The notes under the pieces were generated by a model. It made no database searches, was not told the DNA's origin, and saw nothing but the letters and a program-made list of their open reading frames with translations. Of a stretch of 64,000 nucleotides of DNA, positions 1 through 7,614 are shown in pieces; within the stretch, counting starts at the first letter, position 1, and every line of letters begins with the position of its first letter. Source of the stretch: DB1 sp049323655 (GTDB lineage: Bacteria; Desulfobacterota; Desulfobulbia; Desulfobulbales; SURF-16); the NCBI GenBank assembly GCA_049323655.1, contig JBMONO010000050.1, positions 76,118 through 140,117 of the forward strand, given 5' to 3'. Position numbers and translations under genes: made by a program.

Positions 1-202
1 GGTTGTCGATGTCATGCCTCTCCTCGGGCAACAGGCGCTGCTTGATGATCAGCACTGGCGCCGGCCGGTCCGCATGCTCGGTAAAACGTAATACCCAGGG
101 CGACCGTCCCAGTTCCTTTTTGACCACCCGTTCAAAGTGCAGTTGGAGCGCAAGGGGGGCGTGACGGCCGTGATTGTTCGGTGCTTTGCCAGACTTCTTC
201 AT
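1..202 (-). CDS. 5' part of an unidentified gene downstream of the DUF499 ATPase (runs off the window)
   Basis: An open frame starts with ATG at 202-200 and stays open to the window edge, giving 67 residues that begin MKKSGKAPNNHGRHAPLAL. It starts two bases past the stop codon of the DUF499 gene, so the two are almost certainly co-transcribed and translationally coupled. The visible part is basic and contains a predicted beta-strand pair around RSPWVLRF and APVLIIKQ. I do not recognise the family. Genes next to DUF499 ATPases are often DUF1156 methyltransferases, DUF3780 proteins or helicases. This N-terminus does not look like a methyltransferase or helicase start, so any assignment to a DUF3780-type partner would be a guess. 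Confidence 0.6.
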   Translation of the reverse strand, partial: MKKSGKAPNNHGRHAPLALQLHFERVVKKELGRSPWVLRFTEHADRPAPVLIIKQRLLPEERHDIDN

Positions 203-203
203 C

Positions 204-3200
204 CTATCTCTTCTGATTGACTGAGGTGATCTCTTTCAGCAGGGCGCAGTTCTCTTCCGGTTCGGCAATATCGAGATAGACCTCGGTGTCCCTGCCTGCT
301 CTGGTCAGGTTCGCCAACACCTCGAAAAGTTCGGCGGTGTCCTTCATGCTCTCCGGGCCGGCATCATGGAGGGAGAGACGCAAGCGGCCGCCATGGGGGA
401 GCTCCAGGTCGGTGATGTCGAGGCTGTCGAGGGTCGAGGTCGCCCCACGGTTGTAGATGGAGCCCAGGCGGCGGAGCAAGGGCAAAAACTGACTGGCGCC
501 ATCCTTACCCCGCAGTTGGAATGCCCGCTCCGGCGCCGTGATCCAGCCCCGTTCCGCAACCTTGGCCGGGGTGATGATCACGTCATCGTCATCGGGCACA
601 TAGAAGACGGCAGAGGTGCCGGTCAGAACCTCGCCGGGCTTTTCTGCCTGGTCAGGCGCTCCCTTGAAGGTCATGGCCTTCTGCGATTTGACCATGTCGG
701 TCAACATCTCGACAATGGCGGTCTTGGGCACATTGCCGTGTTTCTCGGTGATGGCCTCCACCATGGCGCCGACCGTCTCCGCCTGTTTGTCGCTCAACTC
801 CTTCCGCACCCACTCTTTGACCTTGGTCAGGTCCGGCCCGCCGTCACCAGACCAACCGCGCTTGCGAGCCCCATCCGGGGTCACAAGCGAGTAATCCTTG
901 CGCAAGTCGGCATTGAATGGGACCTCCCCCGCTTCCTGGCTGTAGAGTTCGTCGGGCTTGGTGTTTTCGTCACTGCCCATGCGGAAGAGGCTCCAGGCCC
1001 CTCGGGATACCCCGGCCCGGATGAGTTGGTCGAACACCGCTGGCGCATCCAGAATGGGCCAGGTACGGATGCGACAAAAATTCTGTCGCAGCTTTTCGAG
1101 TGTCACCGTATCCTGCTGGCCGAAGAAGAGCTTGGCCAGGTTTCGCAGGTGGCTTTGGGTGGTGTGGTCGGCAGTGACCAGCTCTCCGTCGTCCAGCAGA
1201 ACCTTGCGGATCTGCTCGAAGACCGACGCTCCCCCCTCCCCGCCGGCGGTGCGAATCTCCTTTTTCGTGATCTGTCCAGTGGCAGACGGGAACCACAGGG
1301 ACTTGTAACTTAAGGTAACGCTGGTTTCAAGAGCCTTTTCCCGTTCGCTGAATCGCTGACGAAAATTGTCCTCTTCGAGTTTTTTTGGTTTAATCCCGTA
1401 AGCATTGGGATTCTGACTGAGCTTGCGCATGGCCAAGACGGTTCTGGCAAGCTCCCGAAGCTGGTTGCGGTGCTGGTCGATAGCGGTTGATTCCCCGAAG
1501 AGCATGGGCGCCTGATCGTTCTGGAGCTGGGTGCTGACCGTGTCCGGCACCAGGAGAAAAACCAGATTCTGTTCAAGCCTCGGGGTGTTGGGGCCGGCGG
1601 TGGTGATACAGTCCTGGACATTGATCACGCCGGCGTTCAGAGAGACCATGGCGAGGATCGGTTTGCCTTTCTTGTCGGGGATATGTTCCGGCGCCGCCAC
1701 ATCATGGACGACGGTGAAGGTCTGAATATCAGGACTGACCACTTTGCGGGCAGTGACATCCAGCGCCTGGTCAAGCTCCTCGCTCCCTAAGGTGCGCCTG
1801 ATTCTCGCCAGGGCGATGTTGATCGAGGGGTCGAGGCTGGCAAAATAGCGTCCCTGATTGTAACGGAGGTAGAAGGCGCTATTTTCGATCTCCTTCAGGG
1901 ACTCACCGATCTGGGATGGCGTCAGGCTGGGGAAGGAGACGGCAAAGAGGGCGTCTTGCTCGGTGAGACCAAACAGGTGGGTGGCAATTCCCTCCTCACG
2001 GCCTGCCAGGCTATGCAGGAAGACCGTCTTCCAGGTGTACTCGTACATCGGCCAGCCTGCCGGGTGGCGATTGCGCTGGTCGGCTAGCTGGGCATTGCTT
2101 TTGCCGCCATCAATACCAGTGGTATCGACCCCACCGATGTCGGCGTTCAGGACAGGCAGGAGGTCTCCGCTGCCGGTGCGGTTGATCAGTTCGTTCACCG
2201 TCCTGGCATCATGCAGATCGAGATGACAGGCATGGATCATCGGGATGTCGAGCTGCTTTTTCCAGATGTTCCGTACCGCCAGGGCCAGGACCCGGAGCAC
2301 ACCCCGGGTGCCTTGGAAGTCCTCCGAGGTGCTGAGCTTGTTATTCAGGAAATCGATCAGGGTCGGGTGGAAGGGATAGTGGCCAGCCATGCGGTCCCGA
2401 TACTCCTCGCGGGTCGCCTGTTCTGGCAACAAGGAGGCATTCTTGCGATAGAGAGCCATATACTCCTCAGCTGTCTTGCTGGCCCCCTCGGCAGAGATAC
2501 GCATGAAGAGCCGTTTGCCCAGAACCCGGGAGATTTCACCGGCCTGCACCGGCACCACGGCGGTGGCGTCCCTGGCAACCACGCTTGACACGCCACGTAA
2601 CGACTGCTGGCCAATGGAGAGTGCGTCATCCTTGCTGACCTCGCCACCACGCACGGAAGAGAGAAGACCGGCAAGGCGTTCGGTCTGGTTGGCAAAGGCA
2701 TCAGAGGCACTGGCCAGGGTAAGGAGGATGGCGATACCAGGATTGCGGCGGGCATAGCCGTTCAGTGCCATCAGGAAACCCGCCAGTTGATCACCACCAT
2801 CCGGCTGAACCGCGCCAAGGCGAGCGGCGTATTGGGCCAGTTCGTCGAGCATAAGCAGAATCTTCCGGCCGCCGAAGACGCTTTCAAGATAGTTGGCCCC
2901 AGGGGCGGCATAGGAAGTCGCCTCGGCCTCCACCTGCCGGTACAATGCCTCGCCGCCGATCTGGTAGGCGATTTCGCCCCATAAGGTGTACGGCACCAGG
3001 GCGGCGCCTTGCGTTTTGTGGACGGCGATCTCATCACCAGCAACCCCTACAACCTGAACAGTCCCTTCGTCTGGCAAGAGCGTGGGGTCGATGATGCTCC
3101 TGGTGTCTTCTGCCAATGCCTTGCCCTTCCAGGCGATATGGGTACAGGCGATGAGGGCGTGGGTCTTGCCGCCGCCAAAGGCGGTCTCCAACCGATGGAT

Positions 3201-3443
3201 GGCCGGCATGGAGTTGTCCCCGGCGAGACGGCCAAAGACCTCGGCGACCACCATCTTCAACCCCTCGGTCGGATAGGTGGCTTCCCTGAAAAACTGAATG
3301 GCGTCAGTGTACATGGGGTGCATACCGACCGAGTCACCCCGATAGAAACGGAGAACTTCACTGAGGGACGCCGTGAAGATTTCCGGGTTGAACGTTCCGG
3401 TCAGAATATCATGTCGTGGCTCGCAAGAGTTCAGGATGCCCAC
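204..3443 (-). CDS. DUF499-type AAA-like ATPase, likely anti-phage system component
   Basis: This 1079-residue protein resembles the large DUF499 ATPases found in defence islands. A Walker A-like segment AFGGGKTH lies at residues 88-95 and a Walker B segment ILLMLDE at 195-201; the rest is a long alpha/beta region typical of the family, with a C-terminus rich in beta segments. I chose the GTG at 3443 as the start because AGAGGAG lies seven bases upstream and the protein then begins MGILNSCEPRHDIL. The frame can be opened 35 codons further, but that extension lies largely in an intergenic mobile repeat (3488-3588) and is not credible coding sequence. DUF499 proteins occur in operons with DUF1156 methyltransferases and helicases that NCBI labels anti-phage-associated. 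The partner genes would lie left of this window. The ATPase assignment is strong; the defence role is inferred. Confidence 0.8.
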   Translation of the reverse strand: MGILNSCEPRHDILTGTFNPEIFTASLSEVLRFYRGDSVGMHPMYTDAIQFFREATYPTEGLKMVVAEVFGRLAGDNSMPAIHRLETAFGGGKTHALIACTHIAWKGKALAEDTRSIIDPTLLPDEGTVQVVGVAGDEIAVHKTQGAALVPYTLWGEIAYQIGGEALYRQVEAEATSYAAPGANYLESVFGGRKILLMLDELAQYAARLGAVQPDGGDQLAGFLMALNGYARRNPGIAILLTLASASDAFANQTERLAGLLSSVRGGEVSKDDALSIGQQSLRGVSSVVARDATAVVPVQAGEISRVLGKRLFMRISAEGASKTAEEYMALYRKNASLLPEQATREEYRDRMAGHYPFHPTLIDFLNNKLSTSEDFQGTRGVLRVLALAVRNIWKKQLDIPMIHACHLDLHDARTVNELINRTGSGDLLPVLNADIGGVDTTGIDGGKSNAQLADQRNRHPAGWPMYEYTWKTVFLHSLAGREEGIATHLFGLTEQDALFAVSFPSLTPSQIGESLKEIENSAFYLRYNQGRYFASLDPSINIALARIRRTLGSEELDQALDVTARKVVSPDIQTFTVVHDVAAPEHIPDKKGKPILAMVSLNAGVINVQDCITTAGPNTPRLEQNLVFLLVPDTVSTQLQNDQAPMLFGESTAIDQHRNQLRELARTVLAMRKLSQNPNAYGIKPKKLEEDNFRQRFSEREKALETSVTLSYKSLWFPSATGQITKKEIRTAGGEGGASVFEQIRKVLLDDGELVTADHTTQSHLRNLAKLFFGQQDTVTLEKLRQNFCRIRTWPILDAPAVFDQLIRAGVSRGAWSLFRMGSDENTKPDELYSQEAGEVPFNADLRKDYSLVTPDGARKRGWSGDGGPDLTKVKEWVRKELSDKQAETVGAMVEAITEKHGNVPKTAIVEMLTDMVKSQKAMTFKGAPDQAEKPGEVLTGTSAVFYVPDDDDVIITPAKVAERGWITAPERAFQLRGKDGASQFLPLLRRLGSIYNRGATSTLDSLDITDLELPHGGRLRLSLHDAGPESMKDTAELFEVLANLTRAGRDTEVYLDIAEPEENCALLKEITSVNQKR

Positions 3444-3487
3444 TGCCAATCTCCTCTGCTGAGATTTTTGTGTTGCCGTAAAAAGCT

Positions 3488-3588
3488 GACGATCCCGTAA
3501 AAACCCGCAAACCACGGCGGGCGGGAACGAGAAAACAACGAGCGACAAAACACCGCCCGTCGGAATCGTGGCTTTTTACGATTCCGAC
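3488..3588. repeat. MITE-like intergenic element, copy A (101 bp)
   Basis: The copy begins GACGATCCCGTAAAAACCCG and ends GCTTTTTACGATTCCGAC, so the ends form an imperfect inverted repeat around CGTAAAAA. The flanks carry the direct repeat AAAAGCTGA (3481-3489 and 3589-3597), which looks like a target-site duplication of 7-9 bp. The exact edge is ambiguous because the element itself starts with GA. Copies of the same type and length lie at 32230-32330 and 63301-63400. It sits about 45 bp upstream of the DUF499 start and could affect its expression. Confidence 0.8.
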
Positions 3589-3811
3589 AAAAGCTGAAAT
3601 TTGTTTCTAATGAAAAGCGAACACGTTGTCAAATCCTTTCAGCGAACGCATCTCCAGCACGCACCCCAACAATACATCTTCGATAAGGCGCGCAAATTCT
3701 TTATAAAATTTCTCTTTCAAGATGCTGGCGCGAATTGACAACTTGCCGATCTCGACCGCCTGCAGAGGGGAAAAGGCGCGTCTCATTTCAATCTGCAGCC
3801 TGCTCCAATGC
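3589..3811. other. Intergenic stretch with no confident gene
   Basis: Between copy A of the repeat and the leuCD terminator there is only a 68-codon minus-strand frame that would start at a TTG inside the terminator T-tract (3811-3813). It has no ribosome binding site and no recognisable family. I see no RNA gene. The promoter of the DUF499 operon is expected in or beyond the repeat, but I cannot place it. Confidence 0.5.
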
Positions 3812-3846
3812 AAAAAAAATCCCGCTCAGCCAGGCCGGGCGGGATT
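3812..3846 (-). terminator. Rho-independent terminator of leuCD
   Basis: Read on the minus strand, an 8-bp perfect stem AATCCCGC/GCGGGATT (3839-3846 with 3819-3826) and a 12-base loop are followed by a run of eight T. It lies 27 bp after the leuD stop codon. Confidence 0.85.
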
Positions 3847-3872
3847 AATCGGAAACAAGGCGCAATGGCTGC

Positions 3873-4391
3873 TCAATATTTTTTGTCCGCATAGGCGAGC
3901 CAGCCGCCGGCCAGAACCAGCTCCTTGTCAAAAGAGTTGAGCTGAAACGAGCAGGTCAGTTCCCCGCCGCTGCCTTTGGCAGTGATTGTTTCCTGCTCCA
4001 GATCGACCGCAATGGCAACCGGGCCAGCCAGGGCAAAGAGGGCGTCGATGTCGCTCTTTGCAAGCTCGATGGCCAGCATGCCGCAGTTGAACATATTCTG
4101 GCGGAAAATACGGGCAAAGCTCTCACCGATGACCACGTTGATGTCATTGACCTCAAAGACCCAGACCGCGTGTTCCCGGGACGAACCGCAACCGAAATTG
4201 GAACGGGTGACGATGACCCGGGCGTTTTTCGTGTCCCGGCCCGGATCGAACCCTTCCAGCTTCAGGTCTTCCAGGATATAGGGTTTCAGGGCGAGCTTCG
4301 AATTCTCGGTCAGGTATTTGGCCGGGATGATCTCGTCGGTATTGATATCGCTTCTGTCCAGAAAAAGGGCCGGACCGCCAAATGTTTTCAT
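3873..4391 (-). CDS. leuD: 3-isopropylmalate dehydratase small subunit
   Basis: This 172-residue protein is the swivel-domain subunit of the LeuC/LeuD heterodimer, which isomerises 2-isopropylmalate to 3-isopropylmalate in leucine synthesis. Family hallmarks are INTDEIIPAKYL near residue 20, the substrate-loop motif NFGCGSSREHAVW near residue 70, and GESFARIFRQN. I chose the ATG at 4391 because a GAGG ribosome binding site lies five bases upstream; an in-frame ATG seven codons earlier lacks one. The gene follows leuC on the same strand after a gap of about 95 bp that holds an inverted repeat, and it ends just before a terminator. A homoaconitase small subunit would look similar, and sequence alone does not exclude it. 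Confidence 0.93.
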   Translation of the reverse strand: MKTFGGPALFLDRSDINTDEIIPAKYLTENSKLALKPYILEDLKLEGFDPGRDTKNARVIVTRSNFGCGSSREHAVWVFEVNDINVVIGESFARIFRQNMFNCGMLAIELAKSDIDALFALAGPVAIAVDLEQETITAKGSGGELTCSFQLNSFDKELVLAGGWLAYADKKY

Positions 4392-4410
4392 AGCAACCTC
4401 ATTGTTTTGC

Positions 4411-4480
4411 ATTGCGGAATGCGGATTGGGGATTGGGGATTGAACAACACTTCCTCAATCCGCAATCCGCATTCCGCAAT
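4411..4480. repeat. Palindromic intergenic repeat between leuC and leuD
   Basis: A perfect 18-bp inverted repeat, ATTGCGGAATGCGGATTG at 4411-4428 and its complement at 4463-4480, encloses a 34-base centre with further GGGATTG copies. In RNA it would form a stable hairpin between the two cistrons. It could protect the leuC message or lower leuD expression. It is a REP-like element of a different kind from the GTAAAAA-ended repeats elsewhere in the window. Confidence 0.85.
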
Positions 4481-4486
4481 CGCCAA

Positions 4487-5770
4487 TCAGATAAATTCCC
4501 TTGGATCGACAATCTCGCCCTTCACCGCCGCCGCAGCGGCGGCCAGCGGGCTCATCAGATGGACCATGCCGCCCTTGCCCATGCGGCCGTTGAAATTGCG
4601 GTTGGTGGTGGAAGCGCACACCTCCCCTGCCGCCAGCACCCCGTTGCTCATGCCGAGACAGGCCCCGCAGGTGGGGTTGGTGACACAGAAACCGGCGTCC
4701 ATATAGATTTTGATCAGTCCTTCTTCAAGGGCCTGATTATACACCTTCGGCGTGGCCGGCGACAGAATGGCGCGCACGGTGGGAGCGATTTTGCGGCCTT
4801 TTAGAATCATGGCGCCGGCCCGCAGGTCCTCGATACGGCCGTTGGTACAGGAGCCCATGTAGACCTGATCAATGCGGGTGCCGATCATGGCGGTGACATC
4901 CTTTACCTCGTCCGGTTTATAGCCATAGGTGACCTGGGGCACGAGACGGGAGACGTCGAAGGTTTTTTCCGCCACATAGTCGGCATCGGGATCGGAATGC
5001 CATTTTGAGAAATCCGCCACCGCCTCGTCAATGGTGGGATAATCGCCCTGAATAAAGGGCCAGAGGTACTCGGCAGTGACCCGGTCCGGCATGCAGACGC
5101 CGCAGGTGGCGCCGGCCTCGATGGCCATGTTGCAGAGCGTCATGCGCGCCTCCATGCTCATCTTCTCCACCACCGGGCCGACAAATTCCATCACCTTGTC
5201 GGTGGCGCCGTTGACCGTCAGCTCCTTGATGACATTGAGAATGACGTCCTTGGCAAAGACGCCTTTCGGCAGTTCGCCGGTAATGGCGATCTTCATGGTC
5301 TCCGGCAGTCGGAAGGAGCAGACACCTTTAAGAATGCCCACCTCCAGATCGGTGGTGCCGACGCCGGCGGCAAAGGCGCCGAAGGCGCCGTGGGTGCAGG
5401 TGTGGGAGTCGCCCATGATCACCGTGTAGCCGGGCCGGATAAAGCCCTTTTCCGGAAACAGGGCGTGGCAGACGCCGTTGGCCCCGACATCGAAAAAATC
5501 ACGGATCTGATGGCGCCGGGCCCAGTCGCGGAGAATCTTGGCCTGGGTGGCGGTCTTCGAATCCTTGGACGGGGTGACGTGATCGATGACGACCTTGATT
5601 TTGGCAGGATCAAAGACCCGGTCCATCCCGTGCTCGGTCAAATCATTAATGGCAATCGGCGTGGTGATTTCATGACACATGACGACATCGATGCCGAGCA
5701 CGACATTATTATCAGAAGGCACATCGCGGCGATGTGCCTCGAAAATCTTTTCGGTAATGGTTTTGCCCAT
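4487..5770 (-). CDS. leuC: 3-isopropylmalate dehydratase large subunit
   Basis: This 427-residue protein of the aconitase superfamily binds the [4Fe-4S] cluster and works with LeuD. It shows GDSHTCTHGAFGAFA near residue 120, the cluster cysteine in YMGSCTNGRIEDL near 303, and the cysteine pair in NPTCGACLGMSNG near 363. The ribosome binding site GGAGG lies nine bases before the ATG. The length matches the short archaeal/HacA-type LeuC (about 420 residues) rather than the 470-residue enterobacterial type. A homoaconitase-type activity is the alternative. Adjacent leuD supports leucine biosynthesis. Confidence 0.93.
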   Translation of the reverse strand: MGKTITEKIFEAHRRDVPSDNNVVLGIDVVMCHEITTPIAINDLTEHGMDRVFDPAKIKVVIDHVTPSKDSKTATQAKILRDWARRHQIRDFFDVGANGVCHALFPEKGFIRPGYTVIMGDSHTCTHGAFGAFAAGVGTTDLEVGILKGVCSFRLPETMKIAITGELPKGVFAKDVILNVIKELTVNGATDKVMEFVGPVVEKMSMEARMTLCNMAIEAGATCGVCMPDRVTAEYLWPFIQGDYPTIDEAVADFSKWHSDPDADYVAEKTFDVSRLVPQVTYGYKPDEVKDVTAMIGTRIDQVYMGSCTNGRIEDLRAGAMILKGRKIAPTVRAILSPATPKVYNQALEEGLIKIYMDAGFCVTNPTCGACLGMSNGVLAAGEVCASTTNRNFNGRMGKGGMVHLMSPLAAAAAAVKGEIVDPREFI

Positions 5771-5824
5771 GATTCACTTTCCTCCAGAAGGTAGGCCGTA
5801 TACAGCGGCAGATCATTGTCGCCC

Positions 5825-5853
5825 ACAGTACCCAATCCCGGACAGATTATCAA
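5825..5853 (-). promoter_or_regulatory. Predicted sigma-70-type promoter for leuCD
   Basis: On the minus strand TTGATA (5853-5848) is followed after exactly 17 bp by TACTGT (5830-5825), about 50 bp upstream of the leuC ATG. It faces away from the predicted promoter of the HD-domain gene. Confidence 0.5.
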
Positions 5854-5866
5854 TTTTTTTTATGGT

Positions 5867-5894
5867 TTGTATTCCCGTCTATATACTGTACAAT
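5867..5894 (+). promoter_or_regulatory. Predicted sigma-70-type promoter for the HD-yejABEF operon
   Basis: TTGTAT (5867-5872) and TACAAT (5889-5894) are separated by 16 bp, about 50 bp upstream of the HD-domain gene, inside an AT-rich stretch of otherwise GC-rich DNA. Confidence 0.4.
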
Positions 5895-5949
5895 TCACAC
5901 CAGTGTTCCCCCGCAACCGACCGTCAACCTCAACCCACATTGTTTCTCA

Positions 5950-7614
5950 ATGGTCCACCCGAGTTTTCCCGCCCTTTCCAGCCCTGTTACCAGACAAACA
6001 GTCGCCACGGAAATCGTCGAGCTCTGCACAGGGGAATATGGTGATTCCCAGGGAGAGAAACTGCAGCGTCTGCTTGCCGATGTTCTTGCCCTTTATGAAG
6101 GAAAATGGCCGTCTCATGAAGCGTGCCAGGTGGGCTATCACACCATTGACCACACCCTGGAAGTGGCGCTCGCCACGGCGCGGATGGCGATCGGCTGGAA
6201 CCGGATGCATGGCGATCATGACAAAATATCAGATCGCATCTTTCTCTGCGGCATGGCTGCCGCCCTTTTTCACGACAGCGGCTACCTCAAAGACAAAAAC
6301 GACCGGCAGGGGAGCGGAGGGAAATACACCTTCTCCCATGTTGAACGGGGCAGGGAACTGGCCCGCGCCTATCTTGCCGGCAACACCTGGGCGGAACCGG
6401 AAATTGCCTTCATCTGCTCCGTTATCGATCTCACCGCCTTTGACCGGGAGCCGGATCTTTCGGTTTTTCAGGACAGCGAGGAAGAAATCATGGCGGAAAT
6501 GGTCGCCTCGGCCGACCTCATCGCCCAGATGGCGGACATCAATTATATCCCCCGGTTGCGCGATCTCCATGAGGAATTTCTCGAGGCATACGACAGCGAG
6601 GGGCGCACAAACCTCGAACAGCGTGCGGTTCACATCTTCGACTCGTTCCATGAGATCCTGAACAACACACCGGAATTCTATGAAAAATTCGTCCTGCCCC
6701 GTCTCGTTCTCCTCAACAGGATGGATCGCTGTCTGGCCGACTTTTTTGCGGCCGGCAGGAATCCCTATCTGGAAAACATCATTGCCAACATCTCCGGCCA
6801 GCTCCTCAAACATCGGGTCCAGTGGCAACGCCTCGGCGACATCCTTCTCCAGCTCGGCCTGGTGCAGCAGGAAACCATCGACGCAGCCCTGTCCCAACAG
6901 CGGCGCACTCTCATCAGTGACAAGGAGACGGTGGCGCGGCCGATGGAAGACCCTTCCCGCAAGCTGTTCGTCTGGCTCCAGTCTTCCGGGTGGAACAAAA
7001 CACGGCTCGGTGATATCCTGATGGAGATGGGAGCGGTTGACGCCAAGACCCTGCGCACCGGACTGCTGTCGCAGCTTTTGCCGGAACAGCTGACAGAACG
7101 GCTGACCGCCGGTGAACTGCTCCATCTTCTGCGGATTTCCCTGCTGGCCCAGAATCTCTACGACGATCCGTGGGTCTTCGGCCAGATCATCGATATGACC
7201 CTGGAGCTGCTCCGCTGCGAATCAGGCTCCCTGCTGCTTGCCGACCGCAAAAAAACGGAACTGCACATCGCCCTGCACAGCGGACCAATCGGCCCATCTG
7301 CCGCCGGACAGCGAATGCCCCTCGACAAGGGTCTTTCCGGCTGGGTTTTCCGCCATGCCAGGGCCGCCTTTGTCTCCGGTCCAACCATGGAGGAGCTTAC
7401 CGGGCAGCCCGGCCCCCCTGCCCGAACCGGAATACGGGACATTCTGGCCGTCCCTCTTCATCTTGAGGGCGACATCATCGGCACCGTGGAAATGATGAAC
7501 AAAGACAACGGAACCTTCACCGACCATGATGCGGATCTCCTCACCCTGGTAACCAATATCATGGCCTCGGCCCTGACCCTGGTCAAAACATTCACCCTGC
7601 ATCGGACACCATGA
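5950..7614 (+). CDS. HD-domain / MshEN-like / GAF-domain signalling protein
   Basis: This 554-residue cytosolic protein has three parts. Residues 55-200 form an HD metal-dependent phosphohydrolase-type domain with YHTIDH at 63-68 and LFHDSGY at 106-112. Residues 294-317 and 352-375 are two copies of a motif starting RLGDIL, with a G five residues further on and ending LSQ(Q); this matches the MshEN/GspE N-terminal motif that binds cyclic di-GMP in pilus and secretion ATPases. Residues 400-545 form a GAF domain with GLSGWVFRH and ending IIGTVEMMNK. The substrate of the HD domain is unknown. The gene overlaps yejA by the ATGA sequence, so it is the first gene of the importer operon. No clear ribosome binding site precedes the ATG. 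Confidence 0.75.
   Translation: MVHPSFPALSSPVTRQTVATEIVELCTGEYGDSQGEKLQRLLADVLALYEGKWPSHEACQVGYHTIDHTLEVALATARMAIGWNRMHGDHDKISDRIFLCGMAAALFHDSGYLKDKNDRQGSGGKYTFSHVERGRELARAYLAGNTWAEPEIAFICSVIDLTAFDREPDLSVFQDSEEEIMAEMVASADLIAQMADINYIPRLRDLHEEFLEAYDSEGRTNLEQRAVHIFDSFHEILNNTPEFYEKFVLPRLVLLNRMDRCLADFFAAGRNPYLENIIANISGQLLKHRVQWQRLGDILLQLGLVQQETIDAALSQQRRTLISDKETVARPMEDPSRKLFVWLQSSGWNKTRLGDILMEMGAVDAKTLRTGLLSQLLPEQLTERLTAGELLHLLRISLLAQNLYDDPWVFGQIIDMTLELLRCESGSLLLADRKKTELHIALHSGPIGPSAAGQRMPLDKGLSGWVFRHARAAFVSGPTMEELTGQPGPPARTGIRDILAVPLHLEGDIIGTVEMMNKDNGTFTDHDADLLTLVTNIMASALTLVKTFTLHRTP

Noticed and set aside
3444..3548. N-terminal extension of the DUF499 protein
   Set aside because: The extra 35 codons are read largely through mobile repeat copy A. 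A GTG with a good ribosome binding site at 3443 gives the family-like start.
3607..3813. 68-codon minus-strand frame next to the leuCD terminator
   Set aside because: Its TTG start lies in the terminator T-run, with no ribosome binding site and no known family.
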